Assembly: GCA_003531155.1 (NCBI GenBank)
Contig: DQHR01000033.1
Coordinates: 126,022-135,030 of the forward strand
Reading direction: 5' to 3'
Origin: Bacteroidales bacterium
GTDB taxonomy: Bacteria > Bacteroidota > Bacteroidia > Bacteroidales > Tenuifilaceae
Length of the DNA: 9,009 nt
Part shown: piece after piece, positions 1 through 5,733 of the stretch
Position numbering within the stretch: the first letter of the stretch is position 1
How the letters are laid out: the number at the start of each line of letters is the position of its first letter
Notes under the pieces: generated by a model
The model's input: only the letters and a program-made list of their open reading frames with translations
Database searches by the model: none
Told to the model about the DNA's origin: nothing
Position numbers and translations under genes: made by a program

Positions 1-32
1 AGGGTGATTCAATTGAATCACCCTTTTTTATT
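1..32 (+). terminator. Rho-independent terminator of an unseen upstream gene
   Basis: A perfect 24-nt inverted repeat (AGGGTGATTC, AATT, GAATCACCCT) is followed directly by TTTTTTATT. The stem is 10 bp and the U-rich tail lies on the + strand side, so it should end a + strand transcript coming from left of the window. Whether it also works on the minus strand cannot be judged, because the flank beyond position 1 is not visible. Confidence 0.85.
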
Positions 33-212
33 ACTAATTCTTAGGTGGCTTAACTTATCTTTTAAAACAGCCTCTTGTTTTTCTGAAATTTTATTCGATT
101 GTTAAATTAATGATTACCCGCAATCATAACTATTTTTGAATTTATTCATTTTAGACATAAACCTGACGAATTTTGCCGCCAAGTTTATTTATCCCTGTTA
201 ATAACCTCTAAT

Positions 213-231
213 AAGTCAGCCTTGACTTTTT
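213..231 (+). terminator. Weak terminator-like hairpin in the non-coding leader
   Basis: AAGTCA (213-218) pairs with TGACTT (223-228) across a GCCT loop, giving a 6-bp stem. The T residues 227-231 form a short tail. It is short and AT-biased, so it may be chance. If real it would end a small + strand transcript inside the leader. Confidence 0.25.
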
Positions 232-454
232 CCACCTTTCTGTAATTCTGAATCTTAGTATACATTACCTAAACAACATATCACTTATTTGCCATATACT
301 CCTATAAACCTGATATTTAAAGGATATCTAGATATATTAACTCAATCGAATTTACGCTTTAAAAACCTCATATTCAGTTCATCCATCAACCAAAAATCCT
401 TATAGTCTGAAAGCGAGGGTGTTTATGTAATATGCTGAATATCTTTATATTATT

Positions 455-483
455 ATGTTAATAACTATGATTTAATGTTAATA
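455..483. repeat. Tandem ATGTTAATA direct repeats, 20 bp apart
   Basis: ATGTTAATA occurs at 455-463 and again at 475-483, exactly 20 bp (about two helical turns) apart. The first copy lies in the odd palindrome GTTA-A-TAAC (457-465), which is also present at 197-205. Such phasing suits a regulator bound on one DNA face, but the region is AT-rich and chance remains plausible. Confidence 0.3.
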
Positions 484-550
484 TTTTCGACCTATCTCAA
501 TAGCTTTTTTTTAGCTTGTGTTTAATAACTTCGTAAAAGTTTTTTCGCCA

Positions 551-579
551 AGAGAATTTTGATTAATTCTCTTTTTTTT
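551..579 (+). terminator. Rho-independent terminator or attenuator just upstream of nrdJ
   Basis: AGAGAATT (551-558) pairs with AATTCTCT (565-572) across the loop TTGATT, an 8-bp stem followed by an eight-T run (572-579). It points along the + strand and ends about 54 nt before the annotated nrdJ ATG. No open reading frame precedes it closely, so it either ends a non-coding transcript from the 33-550 stretch or acts as an attenuator in the nrdJ leader. A weaker stem, AACTT-CGTAA-AAGTT followed by T residues (527-546), lies just before it. Confidence 0.65.
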
Positions 580-610
580 CAACCATATAGTAAATCAGAC
601 CAAATACACC

Positions 611-625
611 ATAAGTAATACTTAT
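611..625. promoter_or_regulatory. 15-bp palindrome (operator candidate) before nrdJ
   Basis: ATAAGTA-A-TACTTAT is a perfect 7-bp inverted repeat around one base. It ends 7 nt before the ATG at 633 and 31 nt before the alternative GTG start at 657. It lies between the 551-579 terminator and the gene, where a repressor site or a 5'-UTR hairpin would affect nrdJ expression. It does not resemble the NrdR box as I know it, so no regulator can be named. Confidence 0.35.
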
Positions 626-632
626 AACCGCT

Positions 633-3212
633 ATGAATAAGGAGGATAATGCAATCGTGAAGAACGAATTAAAGAACAAAGTAAAGACCTACTCACACGA
701 CGAAGCAGTGGAGGCAAGTATAAAGTATTTTAAGGGCGACGAGATGGCTGCAAAGGTTTGGGTTAGCAAATATGCCCTTAAAGATTCATTCGGTAATATC
801 TTTGAACTTACACCCGATGATATGCACCGCCGTTTAGCGGAAGAGGTGGCTCGCATTGAGAAAAGATATCCAAATCCGATGACTGCCGACGAGGTTTATG
901 AGCTCCTTAGAGATTTTAAATATATTGTTCCACAAGGGGGACCTATGACAGGCATTGGCAACCAATTTCAAGTAGCTTCGCTTTCGAATTGCTTTGTAAT
1001 TGGGACTCGTAACGAAGCTGACTCATATGGTGGAATTATGAAGGTAGATGAGGAACAAGTTCAACTAATGAAGCGTCGTGGTGGCGTTGGTCATGATCTG
1101 TCTCATATCCGTCCAAAGGGGAGCCCTGTTCTAAACAGCGCGCTAACCTCAACTGGGGTTGTCCCATTTATGGAGCGCTACTCCAACTCAACCCGTGAGG
1201 TTGCTCAGGATGGCCGTCGTGGTGCGCTGATGCTTAGCATCTCAATTAAACATCCCGATTCGGAGAAGTTCATCGATGCAAAAATGGAACCCGGTAAAAT
1301 TACAGGGGCTAACGTATCGGTTAAGATCGATGATGAGTTTATGAATGCTGTTCTAAGCAAAAGCAACTATGTTCAACAGTACCCACTGAGCGCCAGTAAG
1401 CCAAAATATCGCAACGAGATAGATGCTGTTTCTTTATGGAACAAGATTATCCACAATGCATGGAAATCGGCTGAGCCAGGTGTTCTCTTCTGGGATACAA
1501 TCATAAGGGAATCAGTTCCCGATTGCTATGCCGATTTAGGTTACAAAACCGTTTCAACCAACCCTTGCGGAGAGATTCCTCTTTGCCCATACGATAGCTG
1601 TAGGCTCATCGCTTTAAATCTATACAGCTACGTTGAAAACCCATTCACCTCAGAGGCTCGTTTCAATTTTGACCTATTCAAGAAACACGTAATTGCTTCG
1701 CAGCGAATAATGGACGATATTATCGACCTTGAACTTGAGAAGATAGACGCTATCCAAGACAAAATTGATTCTGACCCAGAGGATGAAGAGATAAAACAGG
1801 TTGAACGTAACCTATGGCGTAAAATCCGTCAAAAGGCCATTGAAGGACGTAGAACTGGCATTGGCATTACAGCTGAAGGAGATATGCTTGCAGCTCTAAA
1901 TCTCAGATATGGTTCAGATAACGCAATTGACTTTGCAGTTGAAGTTCATAAAACCCTTGCCATTGAAGCTTATCGCTCATCGGTTTACTTAGCAAAGGAA
2001 CGTGGGCCATTCCCAATATTTGACCCACAACGCGAAAAGAATAATCCATTCATAAATCGTTTAAAAAACGAGGATGAAACCCTTTATAGCGATATGATTA
2101 AGTATGGTCGTAGGAATATTGCACTACTTACTATCGCACCAACAGGAACAACCAGTTTAATGACTCAAACCACTTCGGGTATTGAACCTGTTTTTCTTCC
2201 TGTTTATAAACGTCGTCGAAAGGTTAACCCCAACGACAAAGATGTTAAGATTACATTTACCGATGAGGTTGGTGATCATTGGGAGGAGTTTAACGTGTTC
2301 CATCACATGTTCCTAAAATGGTTAGAGGTTAATGGGTATAATGTAGAAGAGGTGAAAACCTACGTGCAGGAGCAGATAGATGACCTTGTTGCTAAATCTC
2401 CATATTACAAAGCAACCTCTAATGATGTTGACTGGGTAAGTAAAGTAAAAATGCAAGGGCTTATTCAGAAATGGGTTGACCATTCAATAAGCGTTACTGT
2501 AAACTTACCTTCCGATGCAACAGAAGATATGGTTGCTAAGGTTTACCAAACTGCATGGGAAAGTGGCTGTAAAGGCTGTACTGTTTACCGTGATGGATCA
2601 AGAGATGGAGTTCTTGTATCAACCAACAATAAGGGTAAAGAAAAGGATTCGGATAATGCTTCCGCATTCCCAACAAAACGCCCAGAGGTACTTGATTGTG
2701 ATATTATTCGCTTTAAAAACAATCACGAAAGTTGGATTACATTTGTTGGCCTTTACAATAATCGCCCATACGAAATATTTACTGGTATTTCGGAAGATGA
2801 TGTACTTCCTATCCCAAAACTTGTTACCAAAGGTAAAATCATTAAAATTAAGGATGCGAACGGTAGCCGTTATGATTTCCAGTATGTTGATAAATTTGGA
2901 TATACTAACACACTCGGTGGTTTATCACATATGTTCAATAAAGAGTTTTGGAACTATGCTAAGCTAATTTCGGGAGTATTACGAAATGGTATGCCAATTA
3001 CCGATGTAGTGAACCTAGTATCCTCACTCCGCCTCGATAGCGAAACTATTAACACATGGAAAGCTGGGGTTGAAAGGGCTTTGCGTAAATATATTCCAGA
3101 TGGAACAAAAGCTAAAGAGGGCAAAAAGTGTACATCATGCGGATCTAACTCTTTAGTTTATCAAGAGGGTTGCCTAATTTGTAAAAACTGTGGACACTCA
3201 AAATGCGGATAA
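633..3212 (+). CDS. nrdJ: Adenosylcobalamin-dependent (class II) ribonucleoside reductase
   Basis: This cytoplasmic enzyme reduces ribonucleotides to deoxyribonucleotides for DNA synthesis, using adenosylcobalamin to make the thiyl radical, so it needs no oxygen and no NrdB partner. The 859-aa product shows the class II core: SLSNC with redox Cys120, RRGGVGHDLSHIRP at 148-161, NPCGEIPL at 310-317 with Asn310, radical Cys312 and Glu314, and Cys323, which by family spacing pairs with Cys120. The phosphate-binding loop APTGTTS lies near 502-508 and GCKGCTVYRDGSRDG near 645-659. A TSCPD-like domain (about 690-820) precedes a Cys-rich tail with C833, C836, C847, C850, C853 and C858, a likely zinc ribbon plus thiol shuttle. 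The coordinates use ATG 633; GTG 657 is a credible alternative, since AAGGAGG (639-645) lies inside the ATG-initiated frame. The gene stands alone between terminators. Residue roles follow family knowledge. Confidence 0.95.
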   Translation: MNKEDNAIVKNELKNKVKTYSHDEAVEASIKYFKGDEMAAKVWVSKYALKDSFGNIFELTPDDMHRRLAEEVARIEKRYPNPMTADEVYELLRDFKYIVPQGGPMTGIGNQFQVASLSNCFVIGTRNEADSYGGIMKVDEEQVQLMKRRGGVGHDLSHIRPKGSPVLNSALTSTGVVPFMERYSNSTREVAQDGRRGALMLSISIKHPDSEKFIDAKMEPGKITGANVSVKIDDEFMNAVLSKSNYVQQYPLSASKPKYRNEIDAVSLWNKIIHNAWKSAEPGVLFWDTIIRESVPDCYADLGYKTVSTNPCGEIPLCPYDSCRLIALNLYSYVENPFTSEARFNFDLFKKHVIASQRIMDDIIDLELEKIDAIQDKIDSDPEDEEIKQVERNLWRKIRQKAIEGRRTGIGITAEGDMLAALNLRYGSDNAIDFAVEVHKTLAIEAYRSSVYLAKERGPFPIFDPQREKNNPFINRLKNEDETLYSDMIKYGRRNIALLTIAPTGTTSLMTQTTSGIEPVFLPVYKRRRKVNPNDKDVKITFTDEVGDHWEEFNVFHHMFLKWLEVNGYNVEEVKTYVQEQIDDLVAKSPYYKATSNDVDWVSKVKMQGLIQKWVDHSISVTVNLPSDATEDMVAKVYQTAWESGCKGCTVYRDGSRDGVLVSTNNKGKEKDSDNASAFPTKRPEVLDCDIIRFKNNHESWITFVGLYNNRPYEIFTGISEDDVLPIPKLVTKGKIIKIKDANGSRYDFQYVDKFGYTNTLGGLSHMFNKEFWNYAKLISGVLRNGMPITDVVNLVSSLRLDSETINTWKAGVERALRKYIPDGTKAKEGKKCTSCGSNSLVYQEGCLICKNCGHSKCG
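639..645 (+). promoter_or_regulatory. Shine-Dalgarno AAGGAGG inside the annotated 5' end of nrdJ
   Basis: A full-strength AAGGAGG lies 4 nt after the ATG at 633 and 11 nt before an in-frame GTG at 657 (codon 9). A GTG start would give an 851-residue protein beginning MKNELKNK. An out-of-frame ATG at 649 sits only 3 nt from the site and opens a three-codon frame ending in TGA at 658-660, which overlaps the GTG. Bacteroidota often initiate without such a site, so it suggests but does not prove the later start. Confidence 0.45.
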
Positions 3213-3239
3213 TTTCATAGCTTGATTTTTCTGCAAAAG

Positions 3240-3270
3240 AACCCTCTGAAGCAATTCGCGAGGGTTTTTT
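3240..3270 (+). terminator. Terminator of nrdJ, possibly bidirectional
   Basis: AACCCTC (3240-3246) pairs with GAGGGTT (3260-3266). An inner GAA/TTC stem (3248-3250 with 3255-3257) is capped by a GCAA tetraloop, and a T run covers 3265-3270. It starts 27 nt after the nrdJ stop. On the minus strand the same hairpin is followed by TTCTTTT, so it could also stop transcription arriving from the convergent proX operon. Confidence 0.8.
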
Positions 3271-3305
3271 ATTTGAAAGACTCTTGATTCAATTGGTAAA
3301 AAAAC

Positions 3306-3415
3306 ATTAAAACCGCAATGCTCGCTGAGATAGCGCAAAGTACGCTAAGTTAAAACCTCATAACTAACACTTTGCAAACTCTGCGATTAACTTTGCACTC
3401 TAGGTGGTTAAAACG
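3306..3415. repeat. Decayed extragenic inverted repeat with GCAAAGT motifs
   Basis: The left arm (about 3306-3353) and the reverse complement of the right arm (about 3362-3415) share the pattern TTAAAACC or TTTTAACC, then GCAAAGT, then a second GCAAAG-like or GCTAAG-like unit, with mismatches and small gaps. Forward copies of the unit are GCGCAAAG (3333-3340) and GCTAAGT (3344-3350); inverted copies are ACTTTGCA (3370-3377 and 3390-3397). It resembles the CTTTGCG/CGCAAAG intergenic repeats I recall from other Bacteroidota genomes, though that match is from memory. The right end overlaps the last codons and stop of the neighbouring minus-strand gene. A long imperfect hairpin here could also act as that operon's terminator. 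Confidence 0.5.
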
Positions 3416-3920
3416 CTAAATTGATAAACTCGTACCCATTCCCCTTCCATTGAAGGAAATGAATAAAATCTTTGTAACCAATTATCAACGATGCAGTATT
3501 TAGATTTGGATGAAAGCTAAGCCGTTCAGCTTTTTGAAGGTTCTCATCGAGAAATAGGTGAACGTGGTTTGTGGTATCATGAAGTAAACCGAATGGTGAA
3601 ACTGAACCGGGTTCTAGCCCAAGGTATTTCATCATACGTTGAGGTGATGCGAATGTAAGTTTGCCCTGCTTAAGGAGCTTCTCAAGCTGGTGAATATTTA
3701 CTGCTTGACGGTATTCTAGGATAACTAGATAGTGCTTATCGCCCTTATGATTTCGTAAAAAAATATTCTTGCAATGTGTTGAATCAATTCCAGCCCAATA
3801 CTTAGATGCCTCCTCAACGGTTGGAGCAGGGGGGTGTTCATAGTATTCGAATTGAATATTTAATTCGCTTAGGGTCTTGTAAACAAGCGAATCACCTCTA
3901 TAAGAATCAAAAGGATTCAT
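3408..3920 (-). CDS. proX: Prolyl-tRNA editing deacylase, ProXp-ala/PrdX type (YbaK/EbsC fold)
   Basis: Stand-alone cytoplasmic editing proteins of this family hydrolyse mischarged Ala-tRNA(Pro), correcting errors of prolyl-tRNA synthetase. The 170-aa product is one complete domain of the usual length. Visible family features are YEHPPAPTVEEA (27-38), CKNIFLRNHKG with Lys51 and Asn52, ASPQRMMKYLGLEPGSVSPFGL (91-112), and FHPNLNTASL with His137. Lys51, Asn52 and His137 have the spacing I recall for the ProXp-ala catalytic and specificity residues (K45, N46, H130), which favours this subgroup over the Cys-tRNA(Pro) deacylase YbaK. The start is ATG 3918-3920, 6 nt after the stop of the pRiA4b-like gene, so the two are probably co-transcribed and translationally coupled. 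The last codons and TAA fall in the edge of an extragenic repeat. It lies far from any visible proS. Confidence 0.85.
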   Translation of the reverse strand: MNPFDSYRGDSLVYKTLSELNIQFEYYEHPPAPTVEEASKYWAGIDSTHCKNIFLRNHKGDKHYLVILEYRQAVNIHQLEKLLKQGKLTFASPQRMMKYLGLEPGSVSPFGLLHDTTNHVHLFLDENLQKAERLSFHPNLNTASLIIGYKDFIHFLQWKGNGYEFINLAF

Positions 3921-3926
3921 AAACAG

Positions 3927-4439
3927 CTAGCCCCTAAGCTGAGTAAGTGCTTTATTGATCTCATCGAGATTGAAATACTCAGGATCGTAATCCTTACCAT
4001 ACCACTCTGATATGAGAGGATAGTCTTTTTTAGTATTACCCATTAACTCTAAAGACATCTCGTAACCTGTGACTCCACCGGAATCCTCGGGAGGAGCTTT
4101 TCGTAAGCCACCAATACAAAGTGGGTATTTACCTGTGGCTGAATCATCAAAAATGCGAATTAATGAACACTTAATAGTCCACGAATCACCATAATCATAG
4201 ACGTAAGTTAGATCTTCGCCTTTAGCAATAACATCCAATAATTTAACTTGATCTTCCTTCTTAATGTCTTGTGATTTAAAATCTTGATAAAAATGTAAAT
4301 GGAAGTTTTCCCATCCAAAAAGGGCCTGAAAAACCTCGTGTAACACTTGGAGGTTAATAGAACTATCGACCTGAAAAGTTCTCGAAATTTCAGATTTTAC
4401 ACCTTGAAGAGAGGCCTTTATCTCAAAAATTTTTGCCAT
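3927..4439 (-). CDS. Plasmid pRiA4b ORF-3-like family protein
   Basis: This 170-aa soluble protein has no signal peptide or membrane segment and belongs to the pRiA4b ORF-3 family (the group also labelled IS1096 TnpR-like). The family's biochemical role is not established as far as I know. Conserved stretches seen are the N-terminal beta strand and helix (about 1-45, ending FGWENFHLHF), YVYDYGDSW (79-87), CIGGLRKAPPEDSGGVTGY (108-126) and YDPEYFNLDEIN (151-162). Together these cover the whole domain, so it looks intact. It is the first gene of a two-gene minus-strand unit with the prolyl-tRNA editing gene 6 nt downstream. A TAGTTTTG promoter match lies just upstream. No transposase or IS ends accompany it, so the family name does not make this a mobile element. 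Confidence 0.85.
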   Translation of the reverse strand: MAKIFEIKASLQGVKSEISRTFQVDSSINLQVLHEVFQALFGWENFHLHFYQDFKSQDIKKEDQVKLLDVIAKGEDLTYVYDYGDSWTIKCSLIRIFDDSATGKYPLCIGGLRKAPPEDSGGVTGYEMSLELMGNTKKDYPLISEWYGKDYDPEYFNLDEINKALTQLRG

Positions 4440-4464
4440 AGGATATTATTCGCTTGCAACATAC

Positions 4465-4472
4465 CAAAACTA
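4465..4472 (-). promoter_or_regulatory. Bacteroidota -7 promoter element for the pRiA4b/proX operon
   Basis: On the minus strand TAGTTTTG matches the Bacteroidota -7 consensus TAnnTTTG. It would place the transcription start near 4458, giving a leader of about 20 nt before the ATG at 4439, and it lies after the terminator of the preceding gene. No clear TTTG -33 element is seen at the usual distance, so support is partial. Confidence 0.4.
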
Positions 4473-4513
4473 CAAAACAAATGGGATTAAATCCATACCC
4501 CAGATGAAAATAA

Positions 4514-4545
4514 TAAAAAAAGACTGCCACCTTTCTCGACAGTCT
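4514..4545 (-). terminator. Terminator of the threonine dehydrogenase gene
   Basis: On the minus strand AGACTGTC (4545-4538) pairs with GGCAGTCT (4528-4521), with one G-U wobble, around a short A/G-rich loop. Seven T residues follow (4521-4515). It starts 22 nt after the stop of the gene at 4568-5530 and separates it from the pRiA4b/proX pair. Confidence 0.8.
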
Positions 4546-4567
4546 AATAATGTTAAACAATAATATC

Positions 4568-5530
4568 TTAAATCAATCCTTTCTTATGTTTTTCGCCAAT
4601 AACGTTAAGCATGTCGTCGGTCATGGTTTCGAGATTCCATTTTGGATTCCAGCCCCACTCAATGCGAGCACAAGAGTCGTCCATAGAGTTTGGCCAGCTA
4701 TCGGCAATGGCTTTCTTAACAGGTTCAACATTATATGTTAAGCTAAACTCTGGAATACGTTTCTTAATTGCATCATAAATTTTTTCTGGATCGAAACTCA
4801 TTGCAGTAATATTGAAACTGTTACGATGCTTCAATTTTGTAGGATCAGCTTCCATAAGTTGAACACAAGCCTCTAAAGCATCAGGCATATACATCATATC
4901 AAGAAAAGTTCCTGCAGGAAGAGGACAGCTAAATTTCTTATCTTTAATCGCAGCATAGTAAATTTCAACTGCATAATCAGTGGTTCCACCACCTGGAAGA
5001 GTTAAGTTGGAAATAATACCAGGAAAGCGCACGCTACGTGTATCAACACCAAAACGGGTATAGTAGTAATCGCTGAGCATTTCGCCAGTAACTTTGCACA
5101 CACCATAAATAGTGGTCGGACGCATTACAGTATCTTGCGGAGTATTATCGAGAGGTGATGATGGACCAAAAGCACCAATAGAACTTGGGGTAAATACTGA
5201 GCATTTATTCTCACGAGCAATTTCAAGTGAATTAAGAAGTGCTCCCATGTTAATTTTCCATGCTAACTGAGGATTTTTCTCGCCAGTTGCAGAAAGTAAA
5301 GCAACAAGATTGAATATTGTATCAATCTTATATTTCTTAACAATTTCGACATATTTATTAGTGTCTAAAGCGTCGAGTTCCTCGAATGGCCCATTCTCAG
5401 CAAGTTTATTACATGCGCTGCAGTTGATATCGGTTGCAACTACATTGTTTTGTCCATAAATTGTTTGTAAGTAGGGTACCAACTCCGACCCTATTTGTCC
5501 ACCTGCACCAACAATTAATATATTCTTCAT
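4568..5530 (-). CDS. tdh: SDR-type L-threonine 3-dehydrogenase (NAD-dependent epimerase/dehydratase family)
   Basis: This enzyme probably oxidises L-threonine to L-2-amino-3-ketobutyrate with NAD+, the first step of threonine breakdown to glycine and acetyl-CoA, in the cytoplasm. The 320-aa product has a full extended-SDR layout: the nucleotide-binding GAGGQIG at 8-14, Asp34 at the end of strand beta-2 (favouring NAD over NADP), NLVALLSATGEKNP (74-87), TPSSIGAFGP (114-123) and the catalytic Tyr142-x3-Lys146 in YGVCK. PGGGTTDYAVEIYY, FLDMMYMPDAL and NSMDDSCARIEWGW are typical of the GalE-like threonine dehydrogenases of Flavobacterium and trypanosomes rather than of the zinc-dependent E. coli Tdh, so the symbol denotes function, not orthology. 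The partner kbl is not in the window. A TATTTTTG promoter match lies upstream and a terminator follows. Another sugar-nucleotide epimerase activity is less likely but not excluded. Confidence 0.85.
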   Translation of the reverse strand: MKNILIVGAGGQIGSELVPYLQTIYGQNNVVATDINCSACNKLAENGPFEELDALDTNKYVEIVKKYKIDTIFNLVALLSATGEKNPQLAWKINMGALLNSLEIARENKCSVFTPSSIGAFGPSSPLDNTPQDTVMRPTTIYGVCKVTGEMLSDYYYTRFGVDTRSVRFPGIISNLTLPGGGTTDYAVEIYYAAIKDKKFSCPLPAGTFLDMMYMPDALEACVQLMEADPTKLKHRNSFNITAMSFDPEKIYDAIKKRIPEFSLTYNVEPVKKAIADSWPNSMDDSCARIEWGWNPKWNLETMTDDMLNVIGEKHKKGLI

Positions 5531-5593
5531 AGGAAATTAGTTATACTTATAAAGGAAAAACTCTAGTTTACTATTAATTTGTAATTAATTTGG

Positions 5594-5610
5594 CAAAAAT
5601 ATATATTTTG
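5594..5610 (-). promoter_or_regulatory. Candidate promoter and dyad upstream of the threonine dehydrogenase
   Basis: The minus-strand TATTTTTG (5601-5594) matches TAnnTTTG and would start transcription near 5587, about 57 nt before the ATG. The site lies in an imperfect dyad: CAAAA (5594-5598) and TTTTG (5606-5610) flank ATATATA, which could be an operator overlapping the -7 element. No TTTG -33 box is obvious. Confidence 0.35.
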
Positions 5611-5733
5611 GTTGAAATGTAATTAGATATATATCATGTTTAAAAAAATAACAGAAAACTGACTACATGCCGATTGAGTAAGCAACAACAATTTGTATGC
5701 ACTAACACTCTTATTCTCTCTATTTACAATTAT

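Larger units (their letters stand above)
33..632. other. 600-bp non-coding AT-rich leader upstream of nrdJ
   Basis: No open frame of convincing length or family resemblance was found on either strand. The stretch holds a small hairpin followed by T residues (213-231), a perfect 12-bp palindrome ATATCTAGATAT (324-335), repeated GTTAATAAC-like dyads (197-205, 457-465, with relatives near 477-485 and 519-529), a second terminator (551-579) and a 15-bp palindrome at 611-625. One TAnnTTTG match (TATTTTTG, 131-138) occurs on the + strand, but no TTTG or TTG lies at the usual distance upstream of it. It could carry an untranslated leader, a small RNA gene or simply regulatory spacer. I saw no cobalamin riboswitch core and no tRNA. 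Confidence 0.6.

Noticed and set aside
131..138. TATTTTTG as a promoter for a leader RNA
   Set aside because: It matches the -7 element, but the nearest upstream TTG is 29 bp away (99-101), too far for a -33 element, and single matches are expected by chance in AT-rich DNA.
33..632. Cobalamin riboswitch upstream of the B12-dependent reductase
   Set aside because: I looked for the conserved core blocks (the GCCACTG-type B12 box and its companion segments) on both strands and found none.
580..632. NrdR box upstream of nrdJ
   Set aside because: No pair of sites resembling the ACAC-(AT-rich)-GTGT consensus is present; the palindrome at 611-625 has a different sequence.
2515..2967. 150-codon open frame inside nrdJ
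   Set aside because: It overlaps a strongly conserved part of nrdJ in another frame and its translation has no recognisable domain.
3927..4439. Mobile element suggested by the names pRiA4b ORF-3 and IS1096 TnpR-like
   Set aside because: There is no transposase, terminal inverted repeat or target duplication around the gene; the names are historical and the family is common in chromosomes.
4550..4741. 63-codon + strand frame antisense to the threonine dehydrogenase
   Set aside because: It is the antisense shadow of conserved C-terminal codons and begins across the minus-strand terminator; no family resemblance.
5531..5733. Terminator for the GH92 operon in the gap after its stop
   Set aside because: A T-rich run exists on the minus strand near 5641-5650, but no convincing stem precedes it, so I did not annotate one.
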